From assembly GCA_017548485.1 (NCBI GenBank), contig JAFYZY010000061.1:1-41304 (forward strand): a DNA stretch of 41,304 nt. The letters are read 5' to 3'. The position numbers were made by a program, and so were the translations under genes. Source of the DNA: Oscillospiraceae bacterium (GTDB lineage: Bacteria; Bacillota; Clostridia; Oscillospirales; Ruminococcaceae). This document shows, one piece after another, positions 7,778 to 15,574 of the stretch (its first letter is position 1; every line of letters starts with the position of its first letter). The notes beneath the pieces are model-generated. The model was not told the origin of the DNA. It searched no databases and worked only from the letters and a program-made list of their open reading frames with translations.

Positions 7778-9073
7778 TCATTCCTGCTCTGCAGGATCTC
7801 CGATCTGTTTCCGGGCCCCGACGGAAGGGAGCTGCGAGACGTCCTTGAGCTTTCTCTGTATCTGCCTTGTCCTTACGCCGATCAGTTTGTCCAGGTCCTC
7901 GTTGACCTTCATTATCCTTCCCTGGGCGCTCTCCAGAACGGCCCCGAATGTGTCGAACTCGTTCCTTACTTCTCCCAGGACCTTCCAGACTTCACTGGAC
8001 CTCTTCTGTATCGCCAGCGTCCTGAATCCCATCTGCAGAGAGTTGAGCAGCGCGGCCATCGTGGTCGGTCCCGCTATGCTGACCCGGTAGTTCTGCTGAA
8101 GAGTATCCACCAGGCCCCGGCGGACTGCCTCTGCGTACAGTCCTTCCACCGGGAAGAACATCACCGCGAAATCCGTGGTGTTCGGAGGCGAGATGTATTT
8201 GTCTCTGATCTTCTTCCCTTCCTGCCTGATCCTGGTCTCAAGATAGCTGCCGGCGGCATCCACGGCAGTCCTGTCGCCGGAGTCATAGGCGTCCATAAGC
8301 GCCTGATACGCGTCCATCGGGAACTTGGAGTCTATCGGCAGATAGACCGTGTCTCCTCCTTCTCCCGGGAATCTCACCGCGTATTCCACAGGATCACCGG
8401 ATCCGGGCTTCGTCACCACGTTGGTGTCGTACTGTTCCGGTGAAAGGATCTCGGCCAGGATAGCACCGAGCTGCAGCTCTCCGAATATGCCCCTGGTCTT
8501 GACGTTCGAAAGCACCTTCTTCAGGTCACCGACTCCCTGCGAGAGAGACTGGACCTCGCCGAGGCTCATGTATACCTGCTCCAGTCTTTCGCTGACAAGA
8601 CGGAAACTCTGCCCTATCTTGTCCTCCAGCGTCTTCTGCAGTTTCTCGTCCACAGTGTTCCTTATCTCATCCAGCTGCCTGCTGCTGTCGTCCCTTATCG
8701 CCTGGAGTCTCTTTTCCATCGAATCTCTCATGCTCTCCAGTTTGACCTCACTGTGCAGAGATGAATCCGATATCCTCTTGTCCATGGCACGCAGGCGGTC
8801 GTCGATAAGATCCTGCATCCCGGCAAGTCTGGCGTCTTCTCTCGCGAAACTGCTGCTTATGCTCTGACTAAGCGACGAACTCATTGCCTGGTTCTGCTGC
8901 ATATTCTCGCTTCTGGACGACCTGAATTCCGAGGATATGTCCCGTCTGATGTCGTCTATCCTCCCCAGATCGTCTTCCGCCGATCTGATCCTGACTATAA
9001 GGATACAGCATAGAACAGCAGATACCGCAGAGAACGCGGCTGCGAAAATTGCAAGATATTCAGTCAGTGTCAT
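7778..9073 (-). CDS. rmuC: DNA recombination protein RmuC
   Basis: A 431-residue RmuC-family protein. An N-terminal membrane anchor (about residues 5-27) is followed by a long coiled coil rich in Ser, Asp and Arg (about 30-160), then the conserved nuclease-like core. That core contains TRGIFGELQLGAIL, a potential PD-(D/E)XK-like segment with LPIDSKFPMDAY, and FPVEGLYAEAV, then GPTTMAALLNSLQMGFRTLAIQKRS. RmuC limits inversion recombination between short repeats in E. coli; its biochemical activity is less clear. The ATG at 9073 is preceded by GGAGG with 9-base spacing. It stands alone, bounded by terminators on both sides. Confidence 0.93.
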   Translation of the reverse strand: MTLTEYLAIFAAAFSAVSAVLCCILIVRIRSAEDDLGRIDDIRRDISSEFRSSRSENMQQNQAMSSSLSQSISSSFAREDARLAGMQDLIDDRLRAMDKRISDSSLHSEVKLESMRDSMEKRLQAIRDDSSRQLDEIRNTVDEKLQKTLEDKIGQSFRLVSERLEQVYMSLGEVQSLSQGVGDLKKVLSNVKTRGIFGELQLGAILAEILSPEQYDTNVVTKPGSGDPVEYAVRFPGEGGDTVYLPIDSKFPMDAYQALMDAYDSGDRTAVDAAGSYLETRIRQEGKKIRDKYISPPNTTDFAVMFFPVEGLYAEAVRRGLVDTLQQNYRVSIAGPTTMAALLNSLQMGFRTLAIQKRSSEVWKVLGEVRNEFDTFGAVLESAQGRIMKVNEDLDKLIGVRTRQIQRKLKDVSQLPSVGARKQIGDPAEQE

Positions 9074-9173
9074 GTGATCATTCCTCCGTTATTGTTTTCC
9101 ACCGGATACAGTCTAACAGATACACTGTCCCTATATCGGGACAATGGGAGGCATTTCCGAAAAACTTCTTAAT

Positions 9174-9204
9174 AAAAACTGGCGGGCGGGGTTTTCCCCG
9201 CCCG
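9174..9204 (-). terminator. Terminator after der
   Basis: A 9-bp perfect GC stem (CGGGCGGGG/CCCCGCCCG) with an AAAA loop on the minus strand is followed, after a four-base gap, by TTTTTATT. It is placed 70 bases beyond the der stop codon. Confidence 0.75.
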
Positions 9205-9274
9205 TCTCATATCGATCATTTTTCTCGTTAACGGCTGCCGTTCATGACGGAATGCCGCTTCCGGAAGCCCCGCG

Positions 9275-10588
9275 TCAGCCTCTGCCTCTGATCATCAGTC
9301 TGACGGGAGTTCCCTCCAGCCCGTAAGCCTCTCTTATCTGGTTCTCCAGATATCTCTGGTAACTGAAGTGGAACAGTTCCGGATCATTGCAGAACACCGC
9401 GAATGCCGGCGGTCTGGTTGTGGGCTGAGTCATATAGTATATCTTCAGTCTCTTTCCCTTATCGGAAGGCGGTTCCACTCTGGCAGTCGCCCTGGCCAGC
9501 AGTTCGTTCAGCGCACCGGTGGTTATCCTCATGGCATTCTGCTCATCGACGAACTTGATGAGTTCCAGAAGCCTGTCTATCCTCTGTCCTGTCTTCGCCG
9601 ATATGAAGATGATTGGAGCATAGGCCATAAAGCTGAAGTCGTTCTCGTATTTCCTCCGCTGTTCGTCCATCGTCTTGTCGTCCTTTACGACAAGATCCCA
9701 CTTGTTTATCGCGATGATGCAGCCTTTGCCCTGCTCATGAGCGTAGCCTGCTATCTTGCTGTCCTGTTCTGAGAAGCCTTCCGTCGCGTCTATCATGATG
9801 ACGCAGACATTTGCGCGGTCGACGGCCGCGAGAGCTCTCATCACGCTGTACCGTTCAACGTTGTCCGTGATCCTGCCTTTTTTCCTCATGCCGGCAGTAT
9901 CTATGAACACGAATTTCCCCTGCTCGTTTTCGAACTCTACGTCAATGGAATCCCTGGTCGTCCCCGCGACATCCGATACGATGACTCTGTCCTTGCCTGT
10001 TATCTTGTTGACGAGAGAAGACTTTCCCGCATTGGGTCTGCCGATGATGGCTACCTTTATGCTGTCCTCTTCTTCCTCCTCATCCACGGGATCATCCAGG
10101 TGACTGCAAATCGCGTCGAGTATGTCTCCGGTGCCGTGCCCGTGGACTGAGCTTATGGGATACGGTTCCCCCAGCCCGAGAGAATAGAAATCGTAAAAAT
10201 CTGCTGGAAGCTCTCCTACGGAGTCTATCTTATTCACAGCGAGGATAACGGGCCTGCCGCTCTGTCTGAGCATGGTCGCAAGCTCCTGGTCGGCAGCGGT
10301 GACTCCTGCTCTGATATCAGTGAGCATGACGATAACGGCGGATGTCTCCACCGCGAGCTCCACCTGCTGTCTTATGTGAGGCATATATCCCTCGTTGTTT
10401 CCGATCTCAAGACCTCCGGTATCGATGAGAGAGAATTTGTATCTGCCCCATTCACATTCGCCTATGACCCTGTCTCTGGTGACGCCCGGCATATCATCGA
10501 CGATGGAACGCCGCTCACCGATCAGTTTGTTGAAAAAAGTGGATTTGCCTACATTGGGTCTTCCCACTATGGCAACTGCCTGTCTCAT
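9275..10588 (-). CDS. der: Ribosome biogenesis GTPase Der
   Basis: Tandem GTPase of 437 residues that assists maturation of the 50S ribosomal subunit. Two G domains are visible. The first has GRPNVGKS (9-16), DTGG and NKID; the second has GRPNAGKS, DTAGMRKKG and NKWD. A KH-like C-terminal domain follows, ending in the typical GTPVRLMIRGRG. I placed the start at ATG 10588 (MRQAVAIVGRPNVGKS). An upstream in-frame ATG at 10618 lies inside the end of the preceding gene and would add ten residues not usual for Der. The AGGATC ribosome site overlaps the stop codon of the DUF512 gene, implying coupling, and DUF512-der gene pairs are common in Clostridia. Confidence 0.97.
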   Translation of the reverse strand: MRQAVAIVGRPNVGKSTFFNKLIGERRSIVDDMPGVTRDRVIGECEWGRYKFSLIDTGGLEIGNNEGYMPHIRQQVELAVETSAVIVMLTDIRAGVTAADQELATMLRQSGRPVILAVNKIDSVGELPADFYDFYSLGLGEPYPISSVHGHGTGDILDAICSHLDDPVDEEEEEDSIKVAIIGRPNAGKSSLVNKITGKDRVIVSDVAGTTRDSIDVEFENEQGKFVFIDTAGMRKKGRITDNVERYSVMRALAAVDRANVCVIMIDATEGFSEQDSKIAGYAHEQGKGCIIAINKWDLVVKDDKTMDEQRRKYENDFSFMAYAPIIFISAKTGQRIDRLLELIKFVDEQNAMRITTGALNELLARATARVEPPSDKGKRLKIYYMTQPTTRPPAFAVFCNDPELFHFSYQRYLENQIREAYGLEGTPVRLMIRGRG

Positions 10589-10598
10589 TTGTTTGATC

Positions 10599-11903
10599 CT
10601 ATCTTCCGAGTATCGCATCGAGCAGGTCGGCTCCGTCTTCGTCAGTCCTGACCGGCAGCCCCATCTTCTGCTCGAATTCTTCTTTTGTTATATCATCCAG
10701 AAACCTGTCCCCGTCGCGTCTGAGCACAGCTTCCGGAAGAATGATCCTGTCAGCTCTCACATCTTCTCTTTTGACCTGCGCCAGTATGTCTGTAGCTGTA
10801 AGCAGACCGGAGACAGTGATCGTCGGTCCGAAAAAGTCGTTCCGCACGCCGTGGACTCTGACGTGAGTCTGCGGAAACTTATCACTGATCCTGTCGGTGA
10901 GCGCGACGATCATATCGTACGACATAAGGCCGGTCACGATGTCCGCGTATCTTTCTTCGTCATCGCCTTCTTCCAATTCAAGAGCGCTGACGAATTCCTC
11001 CTCGAACCTGGAGACCATGCCCACTCCGTTCTCGATCTGCTTGTAATCGCCGTATTCATCCGCTCCCGGGATCTTCTCTTCCGCTATGATGTACAGTTCG
11101 TCAGACGGATACACTATCCTGTCTCCGAATCTCTCAAGGCACTCGTCCTGGAACGGACTCAGTATGCTGATCACTTCTCTGGCGCTGTCCCTGTCAAAGG
11201 GTTCGAGTTTTGTAAGACCGTTCCTGTGAGAGGTTAGTCCGACCGGGACCACGGCTATGCTCGCCACCGCAGGACACAGCGCTATCAGATCGGTGACCGT
11301 CCTTTTGAGATGTTCCCCGTCATTCCAGCCCCTGCACACGACGATCTGACAGTTTATCTCCGCACCGGAGTCGGCCAGGCGGTACAGGTGTCTCAGGCTG
11401 TCTCCCGCAAACCGGTTCCCCATCATCAGACATCTGAGCTCCGGTTCCGTGGTATGCACGGAAATATTTACGGGCGAGATCTTCATCTTGATCAGACGGT
11501 CTATGTCGCGGTCTGTCAGGTTGGTCAGGGTGACATAGCTGCCGAAGAGAAACGACAGTCTCGTGTCGTCATCCTTGAAATAGATGGAATCTCTCATCCC
11601 CCTCGGATTCTGATCTATGAAGCAGAAGATGCAGTTGTTTCTGCAGGCGTGCTCCCTGTCCATGAGGAAAGTACCGGACTCTATGCCCAGTTCCTCATAC
11701 TCCTTCTTGGATACGTGAAACGTCTCCTCTGACCCGTCTTCACGGCGGATAACGATGTCCAGTTCTTCTGCGGCCGTATAGAATCCGTAGTCAAGAACGT
11801 CTTCTATCTCCTCGTCGTTCACCGAGACCAGCATCTCGCCCGGAGCTATATTCAGTTTTGACGCCGGCGATCCTTCCAGGATGTTCGTGATCTTAACTGC
11901 CAT
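10599..11903 (-). CDS. PDZ and DUF512 radical-SAM-like protein
   Basis: A 434-residue DUF512-family protein. An N-terminal PDZ-like domain (EGSPASKLNIAPGEMLVSVN, about residues 1-60) is followed by a radical-SAM-like cysteine cluster (Cys87, Cys91, Cys94 in CRNNCIFCF) and the segment DDTRLSFLFGSYVTLTNL typical of this family, then the DUF512 domain ending in TVSGLLTATDI. It probably binds an iron-sulfur cluster. The function is not established, although it regularly sits beside der. The ATG at 11903 was preferred over an in-frame TTG at 11921, which lies inside the T tract of the rpmF terminator. The ribosome site (GGGAAAG) is weak. No promoter fits between that terminator and this start. Confidence 0.88.
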   Translation of the reverse strand: MAVKITNILEGSPASKLNIAPGEMLVSVNDEEIEDVLDYGFYTAAEELDIVIRREDGSEETFHVSKKEYEELGIESGTFLMDREHACRNNCIFCFIDQNPRGMRDSIYFKDDDTRLSFLFGSYVTLTNLTDRDIDRLIKMKISPVNISVHTTEPELRCLMMGNRFAGDSLRHLYRLADSGAEINCQIVVCRGWNDGEHLKRTVTDLIALCPAVASIAVVPVGLTSHRNGLTKLEPFDRDSAREVISILSPFQDECLERFGDRIVYPSDELYIIAEEKIPGADEYGDYKQIENGVGMVSRFEEEFVSALELEEGDDEERYADIVTGLMSYDMIVALTDRISDKFPQTHVRVHGVRNDFFGPTITVSGLLTATDILAQVKREDVRADRIILPEAVLRRDGDRFLDDITKEEFEQKMGLPVRTDEDGADLLDAILGR

Positions 11904-11911
11904 CTTTCCCG

Positions 11912-11949
11912 TCAAAAACAAAAAAGACGAGGATGTTCTTCCCCGTCTT
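11912..11949 (-). terminator. Terminator after rpmF
   Basis: On the minus strand AAGACGGGG and CCTCGTCTT form a 9-bp stem (one G-T pair) around AAGAACAT, followed by TTTTGTTTTT. It ends only about 9 bases before the start codon of the DUF512 gene. Confidence 0.88.
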
Positions 11950-11960
11950 CGGATGTTGCA

Positions 11961-12143
11961 TTAAGCTTCTTTGTTGATAACCTCACGGCCCTTGTAATAA
12001 CCGCAGTTTCCACAAGCTTTGTGCGGGACCATGAACTGTCCGCACTGGGGGCAGGTCACGAGCGTCGGGGCGGCTATCTTCCAAACGGAGGAGCGTCTTT
12101 TATCGCGCCGCGCCTTGCTGGTTTTTCTTTTCGGTACTGCCAT
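11961..12143 (-). CDS. rpmF: Ribosomal protein bL32
   Basis: A 60-residue large-subunit ribosomal protein. The canonical MAVPKRKTSKARRDKRRS start and the four-cysteine zinc ribbon (Cys31, Cys34, Cys44, Cys47) are intact, so this is the zinc-binding form. The start at 12143 has a very strong GAGGAGGTGC site. Longer in-frame extensions upstream are the promoter and leader, not coding sequence. In many Bacillota rpmF is preceded by yceD and followed by plsX; here it stands as a single-gene unit with its own consensus promoter and terminator. Confidence 0.97.
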   Translation of the reverse strand: MAVPKRKTSKARRDKRRSSVWKIAAPTLVTCPQCGQFMVPHKACGNCGYYKGREVINKEA

Positions 12144-12201
12144 GCCTAGCACCTCCTCACAATAGTCATAAAAGCGCGCCTTATAAAAAGCGTGCTTGAT
12201 T

Positions 12202-12230
12202 ATTATATCTGCGAGGTCAAGGGGTGTCAA
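12202..12230 (-). promoter_or_regulatory. Consensus promoter of rpmF
   Basis: TTGACA (12225-12230) and TATAAT (12202-12207) on the minus strand with exactly 17 bases between them: a perfect housekeeping promoter. A second TTGACC falls inside the spacer. The expected start site is near 12195, giving a leader of about 50 bases. Confidence 0.92.
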
Positions 12231-12296
12231 CAGTCTTTTGGACGATTTTTCGCGCAGCACCTCAAAAACCGTGTTTGGACCCTGTGCAGAAGGATC

Positions 12297-12701
12297 TCAG
12301 AGGTACTTCCGGACCGATTCTGTCAGTTCGTCGACTTCGCAGGATACCGTGACGATGATGCTGACATGTTCCGGAGCGATATCTGTGAACTTGTCCAGCA
12401 ACGCTCCCAGTCCTTCTATATCTCCGTTCCCAACTTTGAGCACACCGTCAAGATAGACCTCCATGATGTCATAGTCCCCTGCCAGAACTCCCATGAAGAA
12501 TCCGAAATACTGATCATATCCCCTGATGTTGTAGTCATCCACATCGATGATCCTGACGCTGGACTTGATGTTGTATGTTGACTTCATGCCCTTCTCGATG
12601 CAGACGATATGTCCGCCGGATTCATCGGCAGCCCTGTTCATCATCTCTATGATGGTCTTTGTCTTTCCGGATCCTTTGGATCCGACGATGAGCTTGATCA
12701 T
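12297..12701 (-). CDS. Conserved small P-loop protein of unknown function
   Basis: A 134-residue soluble protein beginning with a clear Walker A motif (MIKLIVGSKGSGKTKT, residues 7-14). The best Walker B candidate is the hydrophobic strand ending in Asp at EVYLDG. The remainder is alpha/beta with no other recognised domain, so it is much smaller than usual P-loop ATPases and resembles a minimal kinase or ATPase core. I recall similar proteins in Clostridia, usually unnamed or loosely called PilT-like. It starts 13 bases after the pgi stop codon and is presumably co-transcribed with pgi. ATP or GTP binding is likely; function is unknown. Confidence 0.8.
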   Translation of the reverse strand: MIKLIVGSKGSGKTKTIIEMMNRAADESGGHIVCIEKGMKSTYNIKSSVRIIDVDDYNIRGYDQYFGFFMGVLAGDYDIMEVYLDGVLKVGNGDIEGLGALLDKFTDIAPEHVSIIVTVSCEVDELTESVRKYL

Positions 12702-12714
12702 TATCCATCCTCCT

Positions 12715-14040
12715 CTATTTGTCTTTCAGAAGTCTCTTTTTATCTTCCTCATATCCCGGCTTGTCCAGAAGTGCGAACATGTTCCTCTTGTACGCTTCTA
12801 CGCCTTTCTGGTCGAACGGGTTTACTCCGAGCGTATACCCTGACACGGCGCATGCTCTCTCAAAGAAATAGATAAGTTCTCCGACGTTGAATTCGTCCAG
12901 CCTGCTGCACTCGATCACCGAGCAGGGAACTCCCCCGTCGGTATGAGCTGACAGCGTCGCATCCGCAGCGGTATTGTTGATCTCGTGTATGCTCTTGCCC
13001 TCGAGGTAATTCAGACCGTCGAAGTCATCTTCCTCGTGATGCACCGTCATCTCCGAATCGACCTTCGAGAACCTGACGAGCGTCTCAAAGATGATCCTCG
13101 ATCCGTCCTGACAGTACTGCCCCATCGAATGAAGGTCGGCGGTGAATACGCATGTGGACGGGAACAGGCCTTTGTGCTCTTTTCCCTCGCTCTCTCCGAA
13201 CAGCTGCTTGTACCACTCTCCCATCATCCTGAACCTGGGCTCGAAGCAGCTGAGGATCTCCACGCTCTTTCCAGTCCTGAGCATCAGATTCCTCACGGCC
13301 GCATAGCGGTTCGAGGGATTGGCGAGGGAATCGTCCTCCGCAGTGAGCCTCCTCATCTCTTCCGCCCCTTCCAGCAGGGCATCGGTATCTATGCCGGCAG
13401 CTGCAAGCGGAAGCAGGCCGACGGGGCTAAGTACCGAAAATCTTCCGCCCACATCACCCGGTATGACAAAGGTCTCATAACCGTGTTCCTCAGACAGCTT
13501 TCTGAGCGTGCCCCCGGTCCTGTCGGTCGTGGCATATATCCTTTTCCTGGACTCCTCTTCCCCGTATCTCCTGATGAGATAATCACGGAATATCCTGAAC
13601 GCCACCGCAGGCTCGGTCGTGGTACCGGACTTGGAGATCACGTTCACCGACACGTCCGCCGTGTCGCATATCGCGAGGATATCCTCTATATCGTCAGGCG
13701 ACAGGGAGTTTCCGGTGAAGTATACCTTGAGGCCTGTCTTCTCGTTGTGCAGTTCGCCCCTGAGCAGTTCAAGCACCGCTCTGGCGCCGAGGTACGATCC
13801 TCCTATCCCGATAACGAGAAGGATCCCGCTCTGCTCCCTTATTCTCTCCGCGGCATCCTTTATCCTCTGATATTCCTCTTTGTCAAAAACAGCCGGAAGA
13901 TCCCTCCAGCCGATGTAGTCATTCCCTCTTCCGCTTCCTTCCCTGAGCATGGCGGAAGCGGCCGCTATCTCTTCCTTTACGGAATCAAACTCGCCTTTTG
14001 TAAGAAATCCATCCAGCAGACCGACGTCATATCTGAGCAT
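12715..14040 (-). CDS. pgi: Glucose-6-phosphate isomerase
   Basis: A 441-residue phosphoglucose isomerase of the shorter bacterial type, interconverting glucose 6-phosphate and fructose 6-phosphate in glycolysis and gluconeogenesis. Landmarks are VIGIGGSYLGARA (phosphate-binding sugar isomerase domain), SKSGTTTEPAVAFR, GGRFSVLSPVGLLPLA (signature 1), and the C-terminal NPFDQKGVEAYKRNMF. The ATG at 14040 follows GGGAG. A -35/-10 pair lies 50-80 bases upstream with a 20-base palindrome across its -35 box, and the leader can form a CGGCGC-AGA-GCGCCG hairpin close to the ribosome site. The small P-loop gene follows directly. Confidence 0.96.
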   Translation of the reverse strand: MLRYDVGLLDGFLTKGEFDSVKEEIAAASAMLREGSGRGNDYIGWRDLPAVFDKEEYQRIKDAAERIREQSGILLVIGIGGSYLGARAVLELLRGELHNEKTGLKVYFTGNSLSPDDIEDILAICDTADVSVNVISKSGTTTEPAVAFRIFRDYLIRRYGEEESRKRIYATTDRTGGTLRKLSEEHGYETFVIPGDVGGRFSVLSPVGLLPLAAAGIDTDALLEGAEEMRRLTAEDDSLANPSNRYAAVRNLMLRTGKSVEILSCFEPRFRMMGEWYKQLFGESEGKEHKGLFPSTCVFTADLHSMGQYCQDGSRIIFETLVRFSKVDSEMTVHHEEDDFDGLNYLEGKSIHEINNTAADATLSAHTDGGVPCSVIECSRLDEFNVGELIYFFERACAVSGYTLGVNPFDQKGVEAYKRNMFALLDKPGYEEDKKRLLKDK

Positions 14041-14059
14041 AGCTGATCTCCCTGTGACA

Positions 14060-14078
14060 ACGCGGCGCTCTGCGCCGT
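14060..14078 (-). other. Hairpin in the pgi leader
   Basis: CGGCGC and GCGCCG flank a three-base AGA loop in the predicted pgi 5' untranslated region, about 10 bases before the ribosome binding site. On the plus strand it is followed by TTTCCTTC, too poor for a good terminator. A role in translation control is possible but unproven. Confidence 0.4.
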
Positions 14079-14091
14079 TTCCTTCAATTAA

Positions 14092-14120
14092 ATGATATAA
14101 TCCCTCATTCCCGTTTTCAA
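14092..14120 (-). promoter_or_regulatory. Probable pgi promoter
   Basis: TTGAAA (14115-14120) and TATCAT (14092-14097) on the minus strand are 17 bases apart. The -35 box lies in the centre of a perfect palindrome (14110-14129). Confidence 0.6.
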
Positions 14121-14129
14121 GAAAACGGG
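14110..14129. repeat. 20-base palindrome, operator-like
   Basis: CCCGTTTTCAAGAAAACGGG: nine-base arms with two central bases, perfectly symmetric. It lies between the divergent pgi and mtaB genes and covers the putative pgi -35 box. It has no T tract on either side, so a terminator role is unlikely. Confidence 0.6.
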
Positions 14130-14222
14130 ACGATGTGCGCAGGGTTAAAAGTGACGGAAATTCTTCTGTTTTTCGGTCTTTTTGTATATACTAGACCTGA
14201 TCAATGTCAGGAGGTCGCACAC

Positions 14223-15515
14223 TTGAAGTTCTTCATCGAGACATTCGGATGCAAAGTGAACTTCTATGAGTCCGCAGCACTGCAGAAGCTATTCTCCTCA
14301 AGAGGCTTCGATGCTGCAGACAGTCTTGAGGACGCCGATGTCGTCATCATAAACTGCTGCACCGTCACGGAGAATGCGGACCGCAAGGACAGGTTCTTCT
14401 TCAACCGCGTTAAAAGAGAGAACCCCGGCGCGGTCGTCGTCCTGACGGGATGCTGGCCGCAGGCGTATCCGGAAGCCGCCGGAAAACTCGGCGCTGATAT
14501 CATAACCGGAAACGGCAACCGTTCCGAGATACCCGACCTGGTATTGAGTTATCTGGAGAACAGAACTCCGGTAAAAGAGATCCTCGATGTCACGAAAGCG
14601 GATTTCGAATGTCTTGAAGCTGACGAGCTCCTGGAGCATAACAGGGCATTCCTCAAGATAGAAGACGGGTGCGAGAAATACTGCACTTACTGCGCTATAC
14701 CCAAAGCCAGAGGGAAAGTGAGGTCTATGCCTCTGGATGAGATAACGAGACAGAGCCGCTCATTTGCCGAAAAAGGATACCATGAGATAGTCCTTGCTGG
14801 AATCAACCTTGCGGCTTACGGAACAGATACCGGTCACGATCTCGGTGACGCTGTGATCGCCGCTGCTGAGCCGGAAGGTGTGATCCGCGTAAGGCTCAGC
14901 TCCCTGGAATGCGACATCATGACCGATGAGATGCTGAACAAGTTCGCTTCCTGCAGCAAGTTCTGCCCTCAGTTCCACCTCTCCCTGCAGAGCGGATGCG
15001 ACAGGACCCTCAAAAGGATGAACCGCCATTACACCGCCGGTGAGTTCAGGGAGGTCTGCGACAGGATAAGAGAACGGTTCGACGCCCCAACCTTCACGAC
15101 CGATATAATATGCGGGTTCCCGGGCGAAACAGAGGAGGATTTCCTCGAGAGCCTGGAGTTCTGCAAAAGCATCGGCTTCCTGCGCACGCATATCTTCCCA
15201 TATTCAAGGCGGTCCGGAACTATGGCATATTCGATGCCCGGGCAACTCACCAGAGCGGAAAAGCAGTCCCGAGTACGGCGAATGCAGAATGAACTCTCGG
15301 AGATCTCTGCCTCAGTTATCAGAAGCTACATCGGAAAGGAAGTACGGGTGATCCTTGAACAGGAACTGGATAACGGAAGCTATTCCGGTTATACCGACAG
15401 ATATATCCCCGTCAGGGTCTCAGGAGATGGACTGCGCCGCAATGATGTCGTGAGAGGTGTCATCATGGATTCTGACCGCTCAGCGGCGCTGGTCGGAATG
15501 ACGGAGATCCTTTGA
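14223..15515 (+). CDS. mtaB: tRNA ct6A/t6A37 methylthiotransferase MtaB
   Basis: A 430-residue methylthiotransferase that adds a methylthio group to t6A37 of ANN-decoding tRNAs (ms2t6A). The N-terminal domain has the three cluster cysteines (Cys10 in ETFGCKVN, the Cys45/46 pair in INCC, and Cys77 in TGCWPQ). The radical-SAM motif is Cys150, Cys154, Cys157 (CEKYCTYC), and a TRAM domain closes the protein. The start is a TTG at 14223: AGGAGG lies 8 bases before it and the translated MKFFIETFGCKVN is the standard N-terminus. The in-frame ATG at 14133 would add thirty unrelated residues. It is transcribed alone, divergently from pgi, and ends at a shared terminator. Confidence 0.95.
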   Translation: MKFFIETFGCKVNFYESAALQKLFSSRGFDAADSLEDADVVIINCCTVTENADRKDRFFFNRVKRENPGAVVVLTGCWPQAYPEAAGKLGADIITGNGNRSEIPDLVLSYLENRTPVKEILDVTKADFECLEADELLEHNRAFLKIEDGCEKYCTYCAIPKARGKVRSMPLDEITRQSRSFAEKGYHEIVLAGINLAAYGTDTGHDLGDAVIAAAEPEGVIRVRLSSLECDIMTDEMLNKFASCSKFCPQFHLSLQSGCDRTLKRMNRHYTAGEFREVCDRIRERFDAPTFTTDIICGFPGETEEDFLESLEFCKSIGFLRTHIFPYSRRSGTMAYSMPGQLTRAEKQSRVRRMQNELSEISASVIRSYIGKEVRVILEQELDNGSYSGYTDRYIPVRVSGDGLRRNDVVRGVIMDSDRSAALVGMTEIL

Positions 15516-15528
15516 TCAGACCATATAG

Positions 15529-15558
15529 AAAGCCGGGAAACTTGTGCTTCCCGGCTTT
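15529..15558. terminator. Bidirectional terminator between mtaB and ftsK
   Basis: An 11-bp perfect stem (AAAGCCGGGAA/TTCCCGGCTTT) with an eight-base loop lies between two convergent genes. The A/T ends of the stem give three T on each side, so it can serve both strands, though tails are short. Confidence 0.75.
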
Positions 15559-15574
15559 ATCGTTTATGTAACTG

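Noticed and set aside
12985-14046. 353-codon open frame on the plus strand opposite pgi
   Set aside because: It is an antisense shadow produced by the codon bias of pgi. It has no ribosome site, its composition is Arg/His-rich, and it shows no family motif. The same applies to long antisense frames opposite pheT (29278-30183), pheS (28429-29277), ftsK (16472-17275 and 17420-18274) and the first gene (498-1172).
14096-14101. Plus-strand TATAAT as an mtaB promoter, and TATACT at 14187-14192
   Set aside because: Neither has an acceptable -35 box 16-18 bases upstream. The first overlaps the minus-strand pgi promoter, which has a better -35/-10 pair.
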